Assembly (NCBI GenBank): GCA_002286715.1
Contig: NSJX01000027.1
Span: forward strand, 1-64,000
Origin: Dentipellis sp. KUC8613
Lineage: Eukaryota; Basidiomycota; Agaricomycetes; Russulales; Hericiaceae
Direction of reading: 5' to 3'
DNA length: 64,000 nucleotides
Position 1 is the first letter of the stretch. Each line of letters begins with the position of its first letter. Below the pieces are notes generated by a model, which made no database searches, had not been told where the DNA came from, and saw nothing but the letters and a program-made list of their open reading frames with translations. A program made the position numbers and the translations under genes. Below are positions 1-11,493 of the stretch, piece by piece.

Positions 1-1280
1 ATCGTCCCGCAACAACGACGTCTACTGAAAGTCTATTGTGAGAGCAGACGTAGATCTTGCTCGACTATCCGCTTCAGGCATTTGCACTGCGCCAACCCCG
101 ACTCATCACCCTGCCTTCATTGTTCGACTTCTTCAACCACTCGCCCATTTCATCACTTCAAAAGCTACAGGTTTGCTGCTTCTTTATTCTGTTCTGCGCT
201 TGCGCGCCGCTGACTCTTTGGTTCGTGCAATCTGCCTTCTGTGCCTTCAAGCTACGATGAGCCTCAACAAACATTTGAGGAAAGTCATTGCGCCATATTT
301 TCGAGAGGTGAGTGCATTCCTTTGATACGATCCTCGATTTGACGGCGTACAAGTCCAATGGGATCACTAAGATCCTCGCCGGTCTCGAGTCCGCCTCTCT
401 CGGAGAGCGTGCTTGGCCGGTGAGGTTGGAGCGGACTGATGTGCGTATCGGTATTCGATGCGACTACGGAAAACAATTCGAAGAGAAGGGAAGAAATTTC
501 CGATGGCTCCATGTCCAGGCCAATAAGGGCGCCGAACAAAGCACCCTGAGGCGCCTCGCACAAAAAGACTCACATGCGGTCCTGGGGAGCATCAAGATGG
601 ACATCAAGACTCACATGGGGCAGGAGGACTTCATTGGGGAACTAGGAAGGATTCTTGGAGCACTGTAATGGCACGAGCAGTCTGTATCGTTTCTGTGGCT
701 GATCTTTCGACGGTGTTATGGTGCGTATTTCGAAACCTTCTTCTCATAACATCCGCTGACCCTTTCATTGTTTTAGGTTCGTCAATCTAGCGTACTACCT
801 GTAGTAATGTGTTCCTTGCACTTTTTGAAGCGTCCGATTTCTAGTTTGAAGTTCGAATTATGGAGTCACGCGCATGTGTGAGCATCATCGCGCCCAAGAC
901 GACCGTAAGAATGTAGTTTTTCGTTCTCTTTATTATATTAACGAGGGATTCCCGGCATCTAGCCTTCAGGATGCACATTTCAATTCTGCAGGCACGACAC
1001 AGTCGTACTGCACTTGCGCTGTAGCTGCTGATCTTGGCCGTCCGCCACTCGACATGGTGCACGAGCTTGGCAGTACGCAGGGGCGCGTGCAGGGGCGCGT
1101 TGCGCGTCGTGAGCTTTTGCAGCATCTGTAGGTGGTATTAATCTCTTTGCAATTAGTCCGGCACTTATTCAGTGAGCAAACAGTTGGCGCCGATATGGTG
1201 AGACAGCCGCATAACGGTAACAAACTCACGGATGGATCGGCTGCTCTGCTCAATCACTGATTTTATGTGTGCATAGTCTG
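1..1280. other. No supportable gene
   Basis: I see no recognisable protein in this stretch. The longest open frame (312-668, plus strand, 118 codons) has no family signature. A short Met-initiated exon-like segment at 257-307 ends at a good GTGAGT donor but has no convincing continuation. The right end must contain the promoter of the decayed gene that starts at 1281. Confidence 0.4.
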
Positions 1281-3895
1281 ATGACATCCGCAGATACCAG
1301 CCTTCAGCGCAGCTTTGAAGATGATAGAGACGTTCGTAAGTAACATTCTTCCCAGATCGTGCTCGCATGTGTTCGTACTCTGACGCCACTTCCAGCCACC
1401 GTCAATGAGCATCTTCAGAAAGTAGGAGCTGAATCTTGGGGTCGCTTCCAAAGGTGAGACGGCTCCTCGTGTCCTTCCAATACCCACTGACAGTCGTAAT
1501 GTGCTTTACATTAGGAGGATCAATAATCTCGACAAGGAGGTATGTACTATGGCTACGGTAAAAATATGCAGTTACCGAATTGACATCTTACGGCGTCAGC
1601 TGCGGAGCTTCTCCAATGCAGCCCGACAGCTCGGGAGCTCCGTCGGCATCCTCTCCTCTGCCTTTCACCTTCGGGAGCGCATCACCCAAATTGCTTATCT
1701 CTTCCGAGAGAACGCCGCAGACCTCTTCCCTCGCAAGGTTGCTCGCGAGCCAAAAGAGTCGCTTATCAGCCCCACCATAAGCCTTCCCGGCTCGCGAAAA
1801 CATGCAAAAACCAAAGCACCCCCTCACATCCGACGTCCGCTCGTAATCGACAGCCTGGACCCAGAGGAATTCCCAAAGCAGCTCGGCCTGTTCGCGCACG
1901 ACGTCATCACGTTCTTGCATTGCCTGAATGAGTTCCCGGAGTTCACGGATGAGGCCGTCACTGCGTCGATCATTGCGTTTGAAGGCGCCCTCAAGGTGAG
2001 TGCGCATGCGCATTCCGTGTGGCATCACCTAATGCTGGACCTGCGCAGCATTGGGCCTCTTGCCTCAGAACATATGAAGGTATGTCCTTCCCTTGTCTGG
2101 GCATCGGCATTGGGATTTACGTCGTGGAATGTTCCAGGCCGATTTCGATACCCGGCAGTCCAGCGATACCTACACGGCCTTACATCCGAAATGGGGGAGC
2201 AAATCGAGCCGATTACATCCTCACTCTCGACGTTCATCGAGATCGGTATGTTTCTTGCCCGTTTCAGTCACCTACTGCCGCGCGCTCATGTCCCGTTCAG
2301 GTGTGCCCACCATCAGATTCGCCCAGAAACACGGCGCGAACAATCTGCGTAACCTGTCGACCGTGGCGACCTTCTTCTCAGCCGTTACAGCGACAACCCT
2401 GCAATACTCATTTGATATGAATGGCACGCGGTTGTCAGACGCAGTCAACGCGTTCTGGTTTACCTCCATGGTCTTCAGTATTGCTGCCGCCGTGAACAGT
2501 CTACTGGGTCTGACATGGAAGCAAGCCATGTAGTAAGTATTAATAACGTGACACCTTCCTGAGTCTCTTCCTCATGTTGACCATTTTGCGGCTTCATAGG
2601 CGATCCCCTGGCCACCGCGTTCTGTGGTGGGCGCTGATTTGGATCAAGCGATCGCCTCTTGTTTTCCTCGTGCTCTCAGTCGCGTGCTTCTCCTTTGGCC
2701 TCGTTCTGTTTGCCTACTCGTCTCAACAGGTACGTCTCACATTGTTAGTGTCTTTCAGATGTCACTTACAGGTTACGTAGAATCCCGTTGTCTCGACAAT
2801 CACGACAGTATTCACCGCGTTCAGCAACTTTGGCCTGGCAGCTGTGTCCGCCTGGTTCGCATCAGAACGCTGGATCTTCAGTAGGCACAAGGGCAAGAAA
2901 TGGCTTGGAGATTCGCTCGACGATGCTTGAGACAAGTTCATGTCTATTCCTCCCATTCTATGTCTCACTCACAGGTCAACTGGCTTGTCGAAAGCGGTTA
3001 TCAATATGTTGGAACATACGCGGACAGCAGCGAAACAAGCCAGCTCAACATTGGTCAATCTCTTCTCTCGACAGTCTATCGAAGCCCTTGGCACAACGTC
3101 CTCGGAGAACTCGTCCAGACCCTACGTATACCTCCTTTCGCCATCGGCGTGGCTCAGACGGAACACACGCAACCGCGCCCTTCGAACCCAAGTCACCCAT
3201 TATCGCCAGCACGAGCGAATTTGCGCTGTCCGAAAAAGGCGGCACACCGACCTTGAGTGGAAGTCCAACGCCGGAAGCCTCATCGCCAGGGCGGACCCGC
3301 CTGCGCAACGCCGTGCGCTCCGTCATGATGATACACGCGGGCGTGGGCATGGCGTCGCCGAACCGCCAGCGAACGATGTCGTCCGGGCTCACGCCGGACG
3401 GGATCAGACGCAAGGAGACGATGGGCGTGCAGATCCCGATGCGCAGCTCGCGCGTCGCCGGCCTCGTGCCCAGGCTAAAGGACCTTGCGGCGAGGCATGA
3501 TATTGCGGCGCACCAGGCTTTGGTGAGGCATCTCCAGTTCTCGCCGAATGGCAAGGTTTTGGCGACTTCAAGGGAAGCTTTACGAAACTTTCGTGGTGGA
3601 ACGTGCGGCTCATGTAGGAGTGCAGTTGGGACAGGACTTCCGTCATCTTCCATGTTGGCGTACGGGTATTATATTCGATTTGCTTTTGTGTTGTCCTGAC
3701 GTCTCTGTCGTAAGGACCCATTCTCACATCATCGGACCCTAGCGCATCCTGCGGGCTTCGTCAGCCAAGTAGCCTGGTAAGCCTGACTGAACTCTCTTTC
3801 ATGTATCTCTAATTCCTTACCTTCCGTCCATCAGGTCACCAAGCGGGAACATGCTGCTCACGAAGTTGACTCGGGCCATCAAAGTCTGGACGGAG
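1281..3895 (+). pseudogene. Decayed membrane/WD40-repeat protein gene
   Basis: Exons can be phased at 1281-1335, 1396-1453, 1515-1539, 1600-1995, 2049-2079, 2138-2245, 2301-2529, 2600-2729, 2781-, then 3626-3659, 3715-3776 and 3835-3895. The N-terminal part is helical. Exons 7-9 encode at least three hydrophobic helices, e.g. VFSIAAAVNS and PLVFLVLSVACFSFGLVLF. A WD40 start follows (HQALVRHLQFSPNGK, SWDRTSVIFHVG, AHPAGFVSQVAW, SPSGNMLLTKLTRAIKVW). From memory this order resembles a basidiomycete family of membrane proteins with a C-terminal WD40 propeller. Three defects suggest decay. An in-frame TGA lies at 2928-2930 between readable flanks LDDA and DKFMSIPPIL. The donor at 3573 reads GGAAGC instead of GTAAGC although frame and acceptor (3625) fit. 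Only about two WD40 blades are readable before similarity fades. The strong donor at 2531 would also create a stop, so the weaker GTAGTA at 2530 is needed. The join between about 3110 and 3200 is unresolved. Confidence 0.65.
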
Positions 3896-4840
3896 GTGGG
3901 TTGAGGAGCTGAACACCATGCGATGCATTGGGCCTTCAACCACTCATGTCTGGTGCGGCGAGGTGCGTCTTGTGAAACATTCGAGCAGTGCGCGCAGAGA
4001 CCTGACCAAAGATCTTGCAGGCATCGTTATCAAGAATTCGTGGACAAGACGTATATGAGACAGCAGCGAAATCGTCTACCTCGGGGTCTCCTCCTCCGCC
4101 TTGGCCAAATGCAATTGACATGATGATGGCTCCTGCGGCGCTGATGGACACGCTTTTGCCGTTTGGTGTACGTCCCGTCCGGCTTGTGCTGGAGCGCTGT
4201 GTACTCATGACCGGATTGAAAGCTGCCTTCCTCGGCGCGTTGTCCGGGCACATGGACAGATTATAGATGCATGAAAATATACGGACACGAAGGACGAAGC
4301 ATGGTACAACAAGAGTTGATTTCGAACGAGACTTGTGCAGCTCTAACATCTCATCGTCATCTCGATCTTGCCGCTTCTGAACTCCAGCGCAGTGCTCCTT
4401 CCGCGCGGCCCCGATTTCGCCTTTCGCCTCCATATCAGCCGACGCCTCATAGGCACGCTCCAAGACGAAGGTGAGCCGCTGTGCCCACCCGCCGGGGCTA
4501 CACACACAATAGTAGGATGTAGCCACGAGTGGACTTCCACGCGAGGGAGTGATTCCGGGCAGCCTTGGGCATGAGGTGCGAGGTGGGTAGACGAGATACG
4601 GCGGCGAATGGGCAGGCGTGCACTGACGCCGGTTTGATAAGGTACCTTCAAAACCCACTATTTCTACTCGCTGTTCGACGAATGGTCATCACGCGTAGGT
4701 ATGGCGCTGTTGTCTTTTATTTTCTCTTCACCTTCTTGGACACTCGTCCTCTCTCGGATGTACGATGTTGAGATGCGTGCGCAGCTTGCATCTCTGCGCA
4801 GCCTTTGTTCCTCGATGTCGGTGCAACATGTGACATGATA

Positions 4841-4950
4841 TCGTGACATCAGGGATGTCTTGTGTCACGGCATCATGGCATCAAGACGTCTTGTGTCACG
4901 ATGCCACGACGTCTGGACACAAGTGTCCCGATGTCCCGACATCGGGTGTC
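4841..4950. repeat. Cluster of GATGTC/GACATC inverted and direct repeats
   Basis: The segment is packed with alternating GACATC, GATGTC, GACGTC and TGTGTCACG words. The 13-base word GTCTTGTGTCACG occurs at 4858-4870 and 4888-4900, a 30-base period. The arms CCCGATGTC (4927-4935) and GACATCGGG (4938-4946) form a perfect 9-bp hairpin with a two-base loop. It ends at the edge of the AT-rich island. It could be a relic of a transposon end or a satellite fragment. I see no element body. Confidence 0.6.
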
Positions 4951-4959
4951 GTATCAAAT

Positions 4960-5720
4960 GTAATCCATAGTGCAATACATTCTTTTACTAAGACCATAGT
5001 TCAACTACTATTGCCTGTGTGATCAATTATATATTCGACATGTCTATTCAGAAATCCAGTGCTGAATCCACCGGCAACGGCATGCAGAATAAACTGAAAA
5101 TGAGCTTGGTGATTTGCTCCGTGGATATATGGAAGAATTATCTAGGGACACGTTCGAAATAAGATCACAAAACCAACTGCCATTATACATTTGAGCATAT
5201 CAGGAGCTCATCCTAAGAACAATCAGCGTACAGGCCATGACTTCATTGAGGTTGAATAAGAGATCTTATTTTGAATATATTCCAATATTTTATTGAAAGT
5301 GTGTCTCTTATAGACTCTTAATGTAGATCGTCAGTGGTTCTTCTTATTCAATCCCCGTGCGCAGCACAGTTCAATAGTAATCTTACTGCCGCTTAATGTA
5401 GGAATAAGATCCTCATGGCTGTAGTGCGCTCAGCGAGGAACAAATGTCGAAATTATATGAGACAAAATCACTATTTTGTTTGGGGACGCCCGCAATTTTT
5501 TTTAGCCAGGAAATCAGCGATTTATCGGCATATAACCATCAATTTAATGGCCTTTTGCCCACAGTGATGGCAGAACTACGTATATAACGATGGGTGCAAA
5601 TATTGAGATGTGAGTCTCCTCGCCCCAAACACAGCTCATTCCTGCTCCTACGGAACCTGATCCACGGAACACTCACAAAAATTATAACATTCACATCTGC
5701 CTTATGACTATATATGTCCC
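4960..5720. other. AT-rich island without genes
   Basis: Base composition drops clearly below the GC-rich surroundings, with many short TTATT/AATAT tracts and stop codons in all frames. There is no long open frame and no recognisable transposase or reverse-transcriptase motif. Decayed repeat DNA is the simplest reading. Confidence 0.5.
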
Positions 5721-6420
5721 GATTGAGTGGAACTGCGAAGTGTTTTGGCCCATTCTTACTAATTATTATCAAAGCGCCATCTACAACGTTTACCCAGTCT
5801 TTTCAATTTGTACTATCCTTCTCTCCAGGTTCCTCGCTCACGATGCATACGCATGATCATACAGACGGGATCTTCTTACTGTCAGGCGGCGTGACAGATC
5901 ATCTGACGTGAACGAAGAGCGGGAATCGGATGGAAGTGCCATCGCTCGATAGAGGTGTCTTTGAAGGCATATTTTTTCGTTATCTGGCTGAACTTGCATA
6001 CGAAGGAACTGTACGGCACGCGAGGTCGGCAGACGATCAGAAGGGTAAACCGGTTTGAGTAATTGGGCATGTGTCATCTGGAGTATCAGGCGATAGCATC
6101 CGCAGTGTGTCAGTACATGGTCCCAGCACAAGACGAGAGGGTGAGCAGCGAAGGAAAGGCAGAGACGAGACGTTGCTGATGTCGGTCCGTGAAGACGAAG
6201 AGTGCTAAGGAGGTATAAGAAAGCCCGTCGGGCGAATTGAAGAAATGGCAAGGCGCCACCGTGACCGGAGCCTGGTCGAGGTCAAACTTGAAGAGACGGT
6301 TGCTGTGCAGGATATCGCCGCTCACGCTCTGCCTTCTTACCTTCCCCTCCCTTGCTCTTTTACTTCTTGCTACCTCGTGTCGTTCCGTATCCTTGTTCCA
6401 ACACGGACGTGTACCACCCC

Positions 6421-8863
6421 ATGTCATGTCAAGCATGTCGCCAATCGTCGCTACATCCTGCCCCTCACCTCACATGCATCATTTTCGCCCAACTCCTCCT
6501 CATTTCATCCGCGCTCTCCGTCTATGCAGCACCACTCACTGACCCCGCCAAGCGTTCCATTGTCCGTCGAGATGCAGGTGGCGGTAACGTGGTACAGATC
6601 GTGGTATGCATGCCTTGTGTTCATCCATCTGAGACGTCCTATTCACAAGACATGATATTACTAGGTTCCCGTCGTCGTCGTCGTCATCTTTCTCGGTAGC
6701 GCTCTCTTAATCATCATGATTCGCAAAGGGGTCTTCAGCAAGTTCTCTGGCCTGCTGTCTACTATCTCGCAAGCACTTGCTCCATCCGGACGCCATGCAA
6801 CAGCAAACAACCAAGTGCGTGAGCTCACTGCAGAAGAGATTGCCGGGCCTGCCGCTGTCGCTCAGGCTCGACCTGCGGCGCGGACGCGGCGGAATAGGCG
6901 TACACCGAGTCAAATTTCTACGAGGTCGCTACCCGTCTACATGAAGGAACCAGGCGAGCACGAGCTGGTGATTATACAGTAAGCAGTCATCTGCCTTTGT
7001 ATCGTCTGCCGTATCTTACCATCTCCGCGTCGTGACAGGGGCTCGCAAGATATGGAGGATGCACCCGTGTCGACTCATATAATGATGCCGTCCGTTCCCG
7101 AGAGCGACAGCGAGAGCATAAATCATTCTCGCAACATTTCCCAGTCCTCTTCGGTTTATGTGGTCGTACCATCCAATGCACATGTCCAAACTCCTCTACT
7201 CGAAAATAACGAACATAACGATAATGACAATGGCAACTCGTCCGAAATGCCCACACCGGACGTCACGAATGAACACTCTACTTCTCCTCCACGTATCTCT
7301 CATGACAACGAACCAAACGAAAGTCGGGCCGCTCTTCTCCAAGATGCATCCCCGATTCCCGATATACGTGGCGATGCACCACCCTACTTCGAGGTCGTCG
7401 GCAGTACAGCTGACGAGTCTATCCTCCGTAGTTCCAATGACCTCACCCGTGCTCAAATCACCCGCAGCGAGGCCGAACCACGCGTGTCGCTCAGCACTAT
7501 GCCTAGTCGATCAGTCGAAAGTCCCATTCCAGAGTATCCTACTACCGGGACGGAAACCGTTCGTCGTCGATCTATGTTCCGCGGATTCATCCACGCGGCA
7601 TCTCATGTACTCGCACCCCGCACTGCTCCTCTACCCACAACGAATGCTCGTCCATCGCAGGACTCTGTCCACTTCCTACCCGCTGCTGCCTCTGCAATTT
7701 CTCTTACGAGCGATACCGTTCCCGAGGGTGCACGTGCAGCATCAGCTTTGAGCAGCAGGCAAGGACAAGGGCACCGGCCGTCATTTTCCGGCTCCGCATC
7801 TGCGTTCAGCCTCTCATCCACGCCCTTCCGCACTGTTTCTCGGACGCGGACGCGTTCAAACTCCAATTTCCAAGCTGGGCACCTTAACTCACCGTCAACT
7901 ATCTCTATCAACTCCATCTCCTCGCCCCTTACCCACACCCTCACGCGGACAGATTTCGTGTACCCCAAATCTGGACCAACGCCTGAGCAGCTCAAGCTCA
8001 TCTCATCGCGTGAGGCAGTAGGCAAGTATGGAGTACCATACGGTCCCGACGCAGTGGCATACGTTGCCTCGACATCACGGCTAGATCTACATGGGCCTTC
8101 CCCGGAGTATGACGTACTTACGGAACATCGCCCTTCGATAGACGGTCTCCCCGCCGTCGGATCCTCTGGACTAGGCCACATCAGGAATCATTCTCGATTG
8201 GACCAGGAGCTTCGGAACGATTCCCCTACGTCGTCGTTGTCGGAACCGCCTGTCAACTCCAATAATGGCACTCCGGCCCAAGCAACGACAGCCACAACAC
8301 AGGACGCCGTTCCAGAGTCTCCAGTCATTCAATCAATGCCTCCGGAGACAGCTGCGAAGCAAGACCAGCCAGGAGGACTTCAACATCCCGAGCATGCTGA
8401 CAAGCCAGCCTCCTTTTCAGAGCTCGAGACAACGCAAGCCCATCCCGAAGAATTAAATCCCAATGTCGAGATGCGCGAGACTAACGAAAACTTGAATAAG
8501 GGTTCCCAAGACATCTCCTCTCCTCCTGGTCTAGAGTCGCCTACTCCCGCGTCGAGCCACGGAGCGACTAAGCCGACAAACCTCTCCAGCGCCCCCACGG
8601 CATTCCGCATGCCCACAAGTCCCTTGGCCGGTGTACGATCGGAGTCGCGCGCCAGCTCATTGTCGTATGCTACCGCCGACACCTCATTCCCTGACACACC
8701 AATGACTCCAGAGATCCGTACACCCGAGACTCACGCCTCGAGCTTGACTCTGGCTGCGCCGTCGCTTGCATCGGATACGGATAGTCCTCCAACACCCCGT
8801 GCAGAGCAGGATGCAGGTCTTCGTAGCCTCCAGGCCCAAGATGTCGCTCCCGTAGCACTCTAG
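6421..8863 (+). CDS. Single-pass membrane protein with long disordered cytoplasmic tail
   Basis: Three exons (6421-6603, 6665-6978, 7039-8863) give 773 residues. Residues about 18-36 form a signal peptide (core IIFAQLLLISSALSVYA). A very short external segment of about 25 residues with two dibasic sites (KR at 44-45, RR at 49-50) follows, then a Val/Ile/Leu-rich transmembrane helix at about 62-80. The remaining 690 residues are Ser/Thr/Pro-rich and predicted disordered. A short conserved-looking motif, SLPVYMKEPGEHELVI, lies at about residue 150. The topology resembles fungal surface sensor or polarity proteins such as Axl2 or Mid2, but with almost no ectodomain, and I cannot assign a function. 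I chose the Met at 6421 because it gives a normal signal peptide. An in-frame Met at 6352 lies inside the pyrimidine-rich leader and is less likely. Confidence 0.8.
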
Positions 8864-8891
8864 GCGCTCGACCAGGATCGCGATACCTACG

Positions 8892-8906
8892 TATATATAT
8901 ATATAT
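8892..8906. repeat. TA dinucleotide repeat
   Basis: A run of about seven TA units lies 30 bases after the stop codon of the membrane-protein gene. The rest of the 370-base gap to the convergent RSC7 gene holds both 3' untranslated regions and nothing else that I recognise. Confidence 0.8.
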
Positions 8907-9231
8907 GAGTCAAATAGCTCACAGCCATCTACCTTCGCATCCTTTGTTAATTGCCTATCATTGTCTTTTTCCTGTCGCAGAGCCGACGAGATGTTTTACT
9001 TTTTTACTTGACCCTATTCCACCGCTCTCAGGGGACTGACGATGTCACGCCGCTTGCTTTATCTGCATATTTGACGGTTTATGGTTTTGGTTATGCCTAC
9101 ATATCTTCTACCGTAGAGTTGTACATTCGGTGCTGTCTATCACCAAGCAAGGACACGCACGGAGGCACTTTGCACCGCTTTTAAGAAGACTCTTGGTCTC
9201 TAAAGTACATATTAAACAGCCTACGACGGCA

Positions 9232-11123
9232 TCACGGTGGTACAGAAACTGGATGTTCGCATTCACGGAAGTGTGATGACTCCAGGTCCTCCGTCGGATG
9301 ATCCATGACAATATCCACCCATGCCAAACCCCAGGCACCGTTTCCCACCTTAGTCCCTCCAAGGACCTGCTTTTTCTCGTCATATACACTCTCCCAACGG
9401 CTACAAGTGGGTTGTGTATCTGCTCGATCTGGAAGGGGTCAGCAAGCGCTGTTGCGGTTGAGAGGAAACTACTCACAAAGGACAGCGCCACTGTGTGGTT
9501 CATACACCCCCAGAGGCAGTACCTTCTTCCTTTTCCTGCTGTCAGCACCCCCTTCAGCATCATCGCGTTCTCTCTTGTCACTTGGTCCCGGAATCTGCGC
9601 GAAGTCTGATAGTCCACTGGGGGTCGTATCTCCGAAAATGCCCCCGCAAGGCTTCAACATTTCTCTCCTTTGGCGAGAAAATTCCGCACTCATCTCCGCC
9701 GTCCGCTGTGCGGCAACCCACATCCAATTTTCCTCATTAAGGCCCTCCCTGTTCAAGAAGCTCTTGCGCACGGCATTCAGCGGTCCATCACTGTAAGGAC
9801 CTAGGCCAGAACCTCCGAAGAGGGTGGTTGGTCCACCAGCTCTATACATCCCCAAACCGCCGCCGCGGTCTACTTTTTGGCCTTGAGAGGAGTCCGCGGC
9901 TGCGGCCGCAGCAGCAGCCGCAGCAGTCTGTGGCTCCTGGAGGTCACCAACGAAGTCGCCGGGTTTAAGGCCCTTGGCGGTGATCTCCTCCAGGACTTTG
10001 TCCTCGTAGTAGTCGTCAGTGACCCATCTGCCTTCTGGAATGACAGGTCAAACAAACGTCAATCATCAGAACGGATCTGATAACATGTGATACATACCAA
10101 GGATGGTTTTTGCACCATGAAGCTTGTAAGCACTTCGTGCAGTGATGAGCGTGACACTCCGCGTCCGCAAATGGGTCCCCAGTTTACCTATCTCAATGAG
10201 ATACTCCTTCTCCGAGTTAGTGGCACTGAGCTTCAGTGCAAGCGGGTTTCGGCGGAAGTAGTACAGCGAGTCTCGGAATCCAGACGTGCGTGCAGCATCA
10301 ATAGCAAGCATGTATTGGCGATCCGGATCGCGCTTCGGCAACGTAAAAGTCTGAGCTTTGAACTTACGACCTGTAGTACAAAAAACATCTGTGGTTCAGA
10401 CGACACTGTGAAGAAGGCAAGTGTCCGCAGCGCACCTCCAAGCAGATTTCCGTGCTTGTCAATCTTGGTGTCGCCCTTGGGATCGTCCTCGGTCACGTAC
10501 TCGTCGCCGTCAATGACATACACCTTCCCCTGGATCCTCCCAAACGGCTTCCCCCCACCCAAAACCTCTGCGCCATCCACGCCATCCACGCCAGGCGTTT
10601 CCTCCTCCACGCCTCCCTCGCCCTCGTCCTCCCCGTTCCCTTCCTCCCCGCCGCGCTTTGGCAGTCGAATAGTAAGCCCACCACCTCTCGACCCCCTGCC
10701 TCTCCCCCGTCCCCTCCCTCGCCCCCGCCCCCTTGCTGCCCGTGCACTCCCTACCAATGCGCCCCGGCCCCGTCCACGCGGCCGCCCGCGCGGCCTTGGC
10801 ATTGGCACAGGTTCCGCAATATCTTCACCCACATCGGTGCCAGCCCTGTCCTCTGCCCCACCGTCCTCCCCATCCTGTTCGTCTTCCGCATTTCCCTCAT
10901 CACCAGCATCTTCCCTAGATATGGACACCGCCGGCGTAGCCACACCATCGCCGTCCTCGTTGTCCACGGACATGGGCACGGGCGTAGCAACCTCCGTATC
11001 TTCGCTGCGGCCTGGTGTGGAACGGTTTTCTGCCTCGACCGAAACACGAGACGGGCCAGCGAGGACGCCGCCACGCCCACGCATGCGGCCTCGACGTGGT
11101 TTGATGACGATCTTTCCGCTCAT
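9232..11123 (-). CDS. RSC7: RSC7/Swp82 family chromatin-remodeling complex subunit
   Basis: Four exons (11123-10436, 10370-10098, 10034-9477, 9428-9232) give 571 residues. This is a nuclear accessory subunit of SWI/SNF-RSC type remodelers (Npl6/Rsc7, Swp82 family). Residues 1-195 are an acidic and RGR/GRP-rich disordered region with AT-hook-like PRGRPRGRGRG. The family domain runs from about 198 to 330, with GKVYVIDGDEYVTEDDPKGD, then GRKFKAQTFTLPKRDPDR and SGFRDSLYYFRRNP across the first intron. A second block (GRWVTDDYYEDK) precedes a run of ten alanines. The C-terminus carries the conserved VLGGTKVGNGAWGLAWVD. All three introns (65, 63, 48 nt) are phase 1. The gene converges on the membrane-protein gene and lies 370 bp downstream of SNF5 on the same strand. 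Confidence 0.93.
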
Positions 11124-11493
11124 TGAGGTCTGCACTAGTTGCAGTCGCGGAGTCGCGTTATAGTTTGGCAAAGCAGTAGTAGTGACTGCAACCGCGCCAC
11201 CAACTAATCGCCTCCAACGCGCGTCGCACGTGATCACACTGGCTAATTTCACCAACAAAGCAGAAGTCCTGGGAGCCGTGTACTGCACCATCCGACCATG
11301 TATGAAGAACAAAGACTCGATTCACAACGAAATACACAGAGGGGTAAACACGGTACAGATCATACTAGCTACTAGCCGTACGTAAAAAGTCACAAATAAT
11401 TGAAAACAGCAAATAACAGCGCGGAAGCAGCAGACGTGCACAGATCACAGCAGATAGATATGCATCGGCGAGCAACGATACAGACAAGCGCGC

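Larger units (their letters stand above)
3896..6420. other. Gene-free stretch between decayed gene and membrane-protein gene
   Basis: No coding region can be supported. The first few hundred bases probably hold eroded remains of the WD40 gene: after 3955 a frame reading EGASCETF could be the next blade, followed by stops. The middle carries an inverted-repeat cluster (4841-4950) and an AT-rich island (4960-5720). The last 100 bases (about 6330-6420) are pyrimidine-rich, as is common just upstream of fungal start codons, and probably form the promoter and 5' leader of the next gene. Confidence 0.45.

Noticed and set aside
3936..4658. 240-codon minus-strand open frame downstream of the WD40 pseudogene
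   Set aside because: No domain, no splice support, and it overlaps likely eroded plus-strand WD40 sequence. Its protein-like look comes from GC-rich composition.
10087..11163. 358-codon open frame antisense to RSC7
   Set aside because: Antisense shadow of a confidently identified gene; Pro/Ser/Arg-rich composition mirrors the RGR-rich coding strand.
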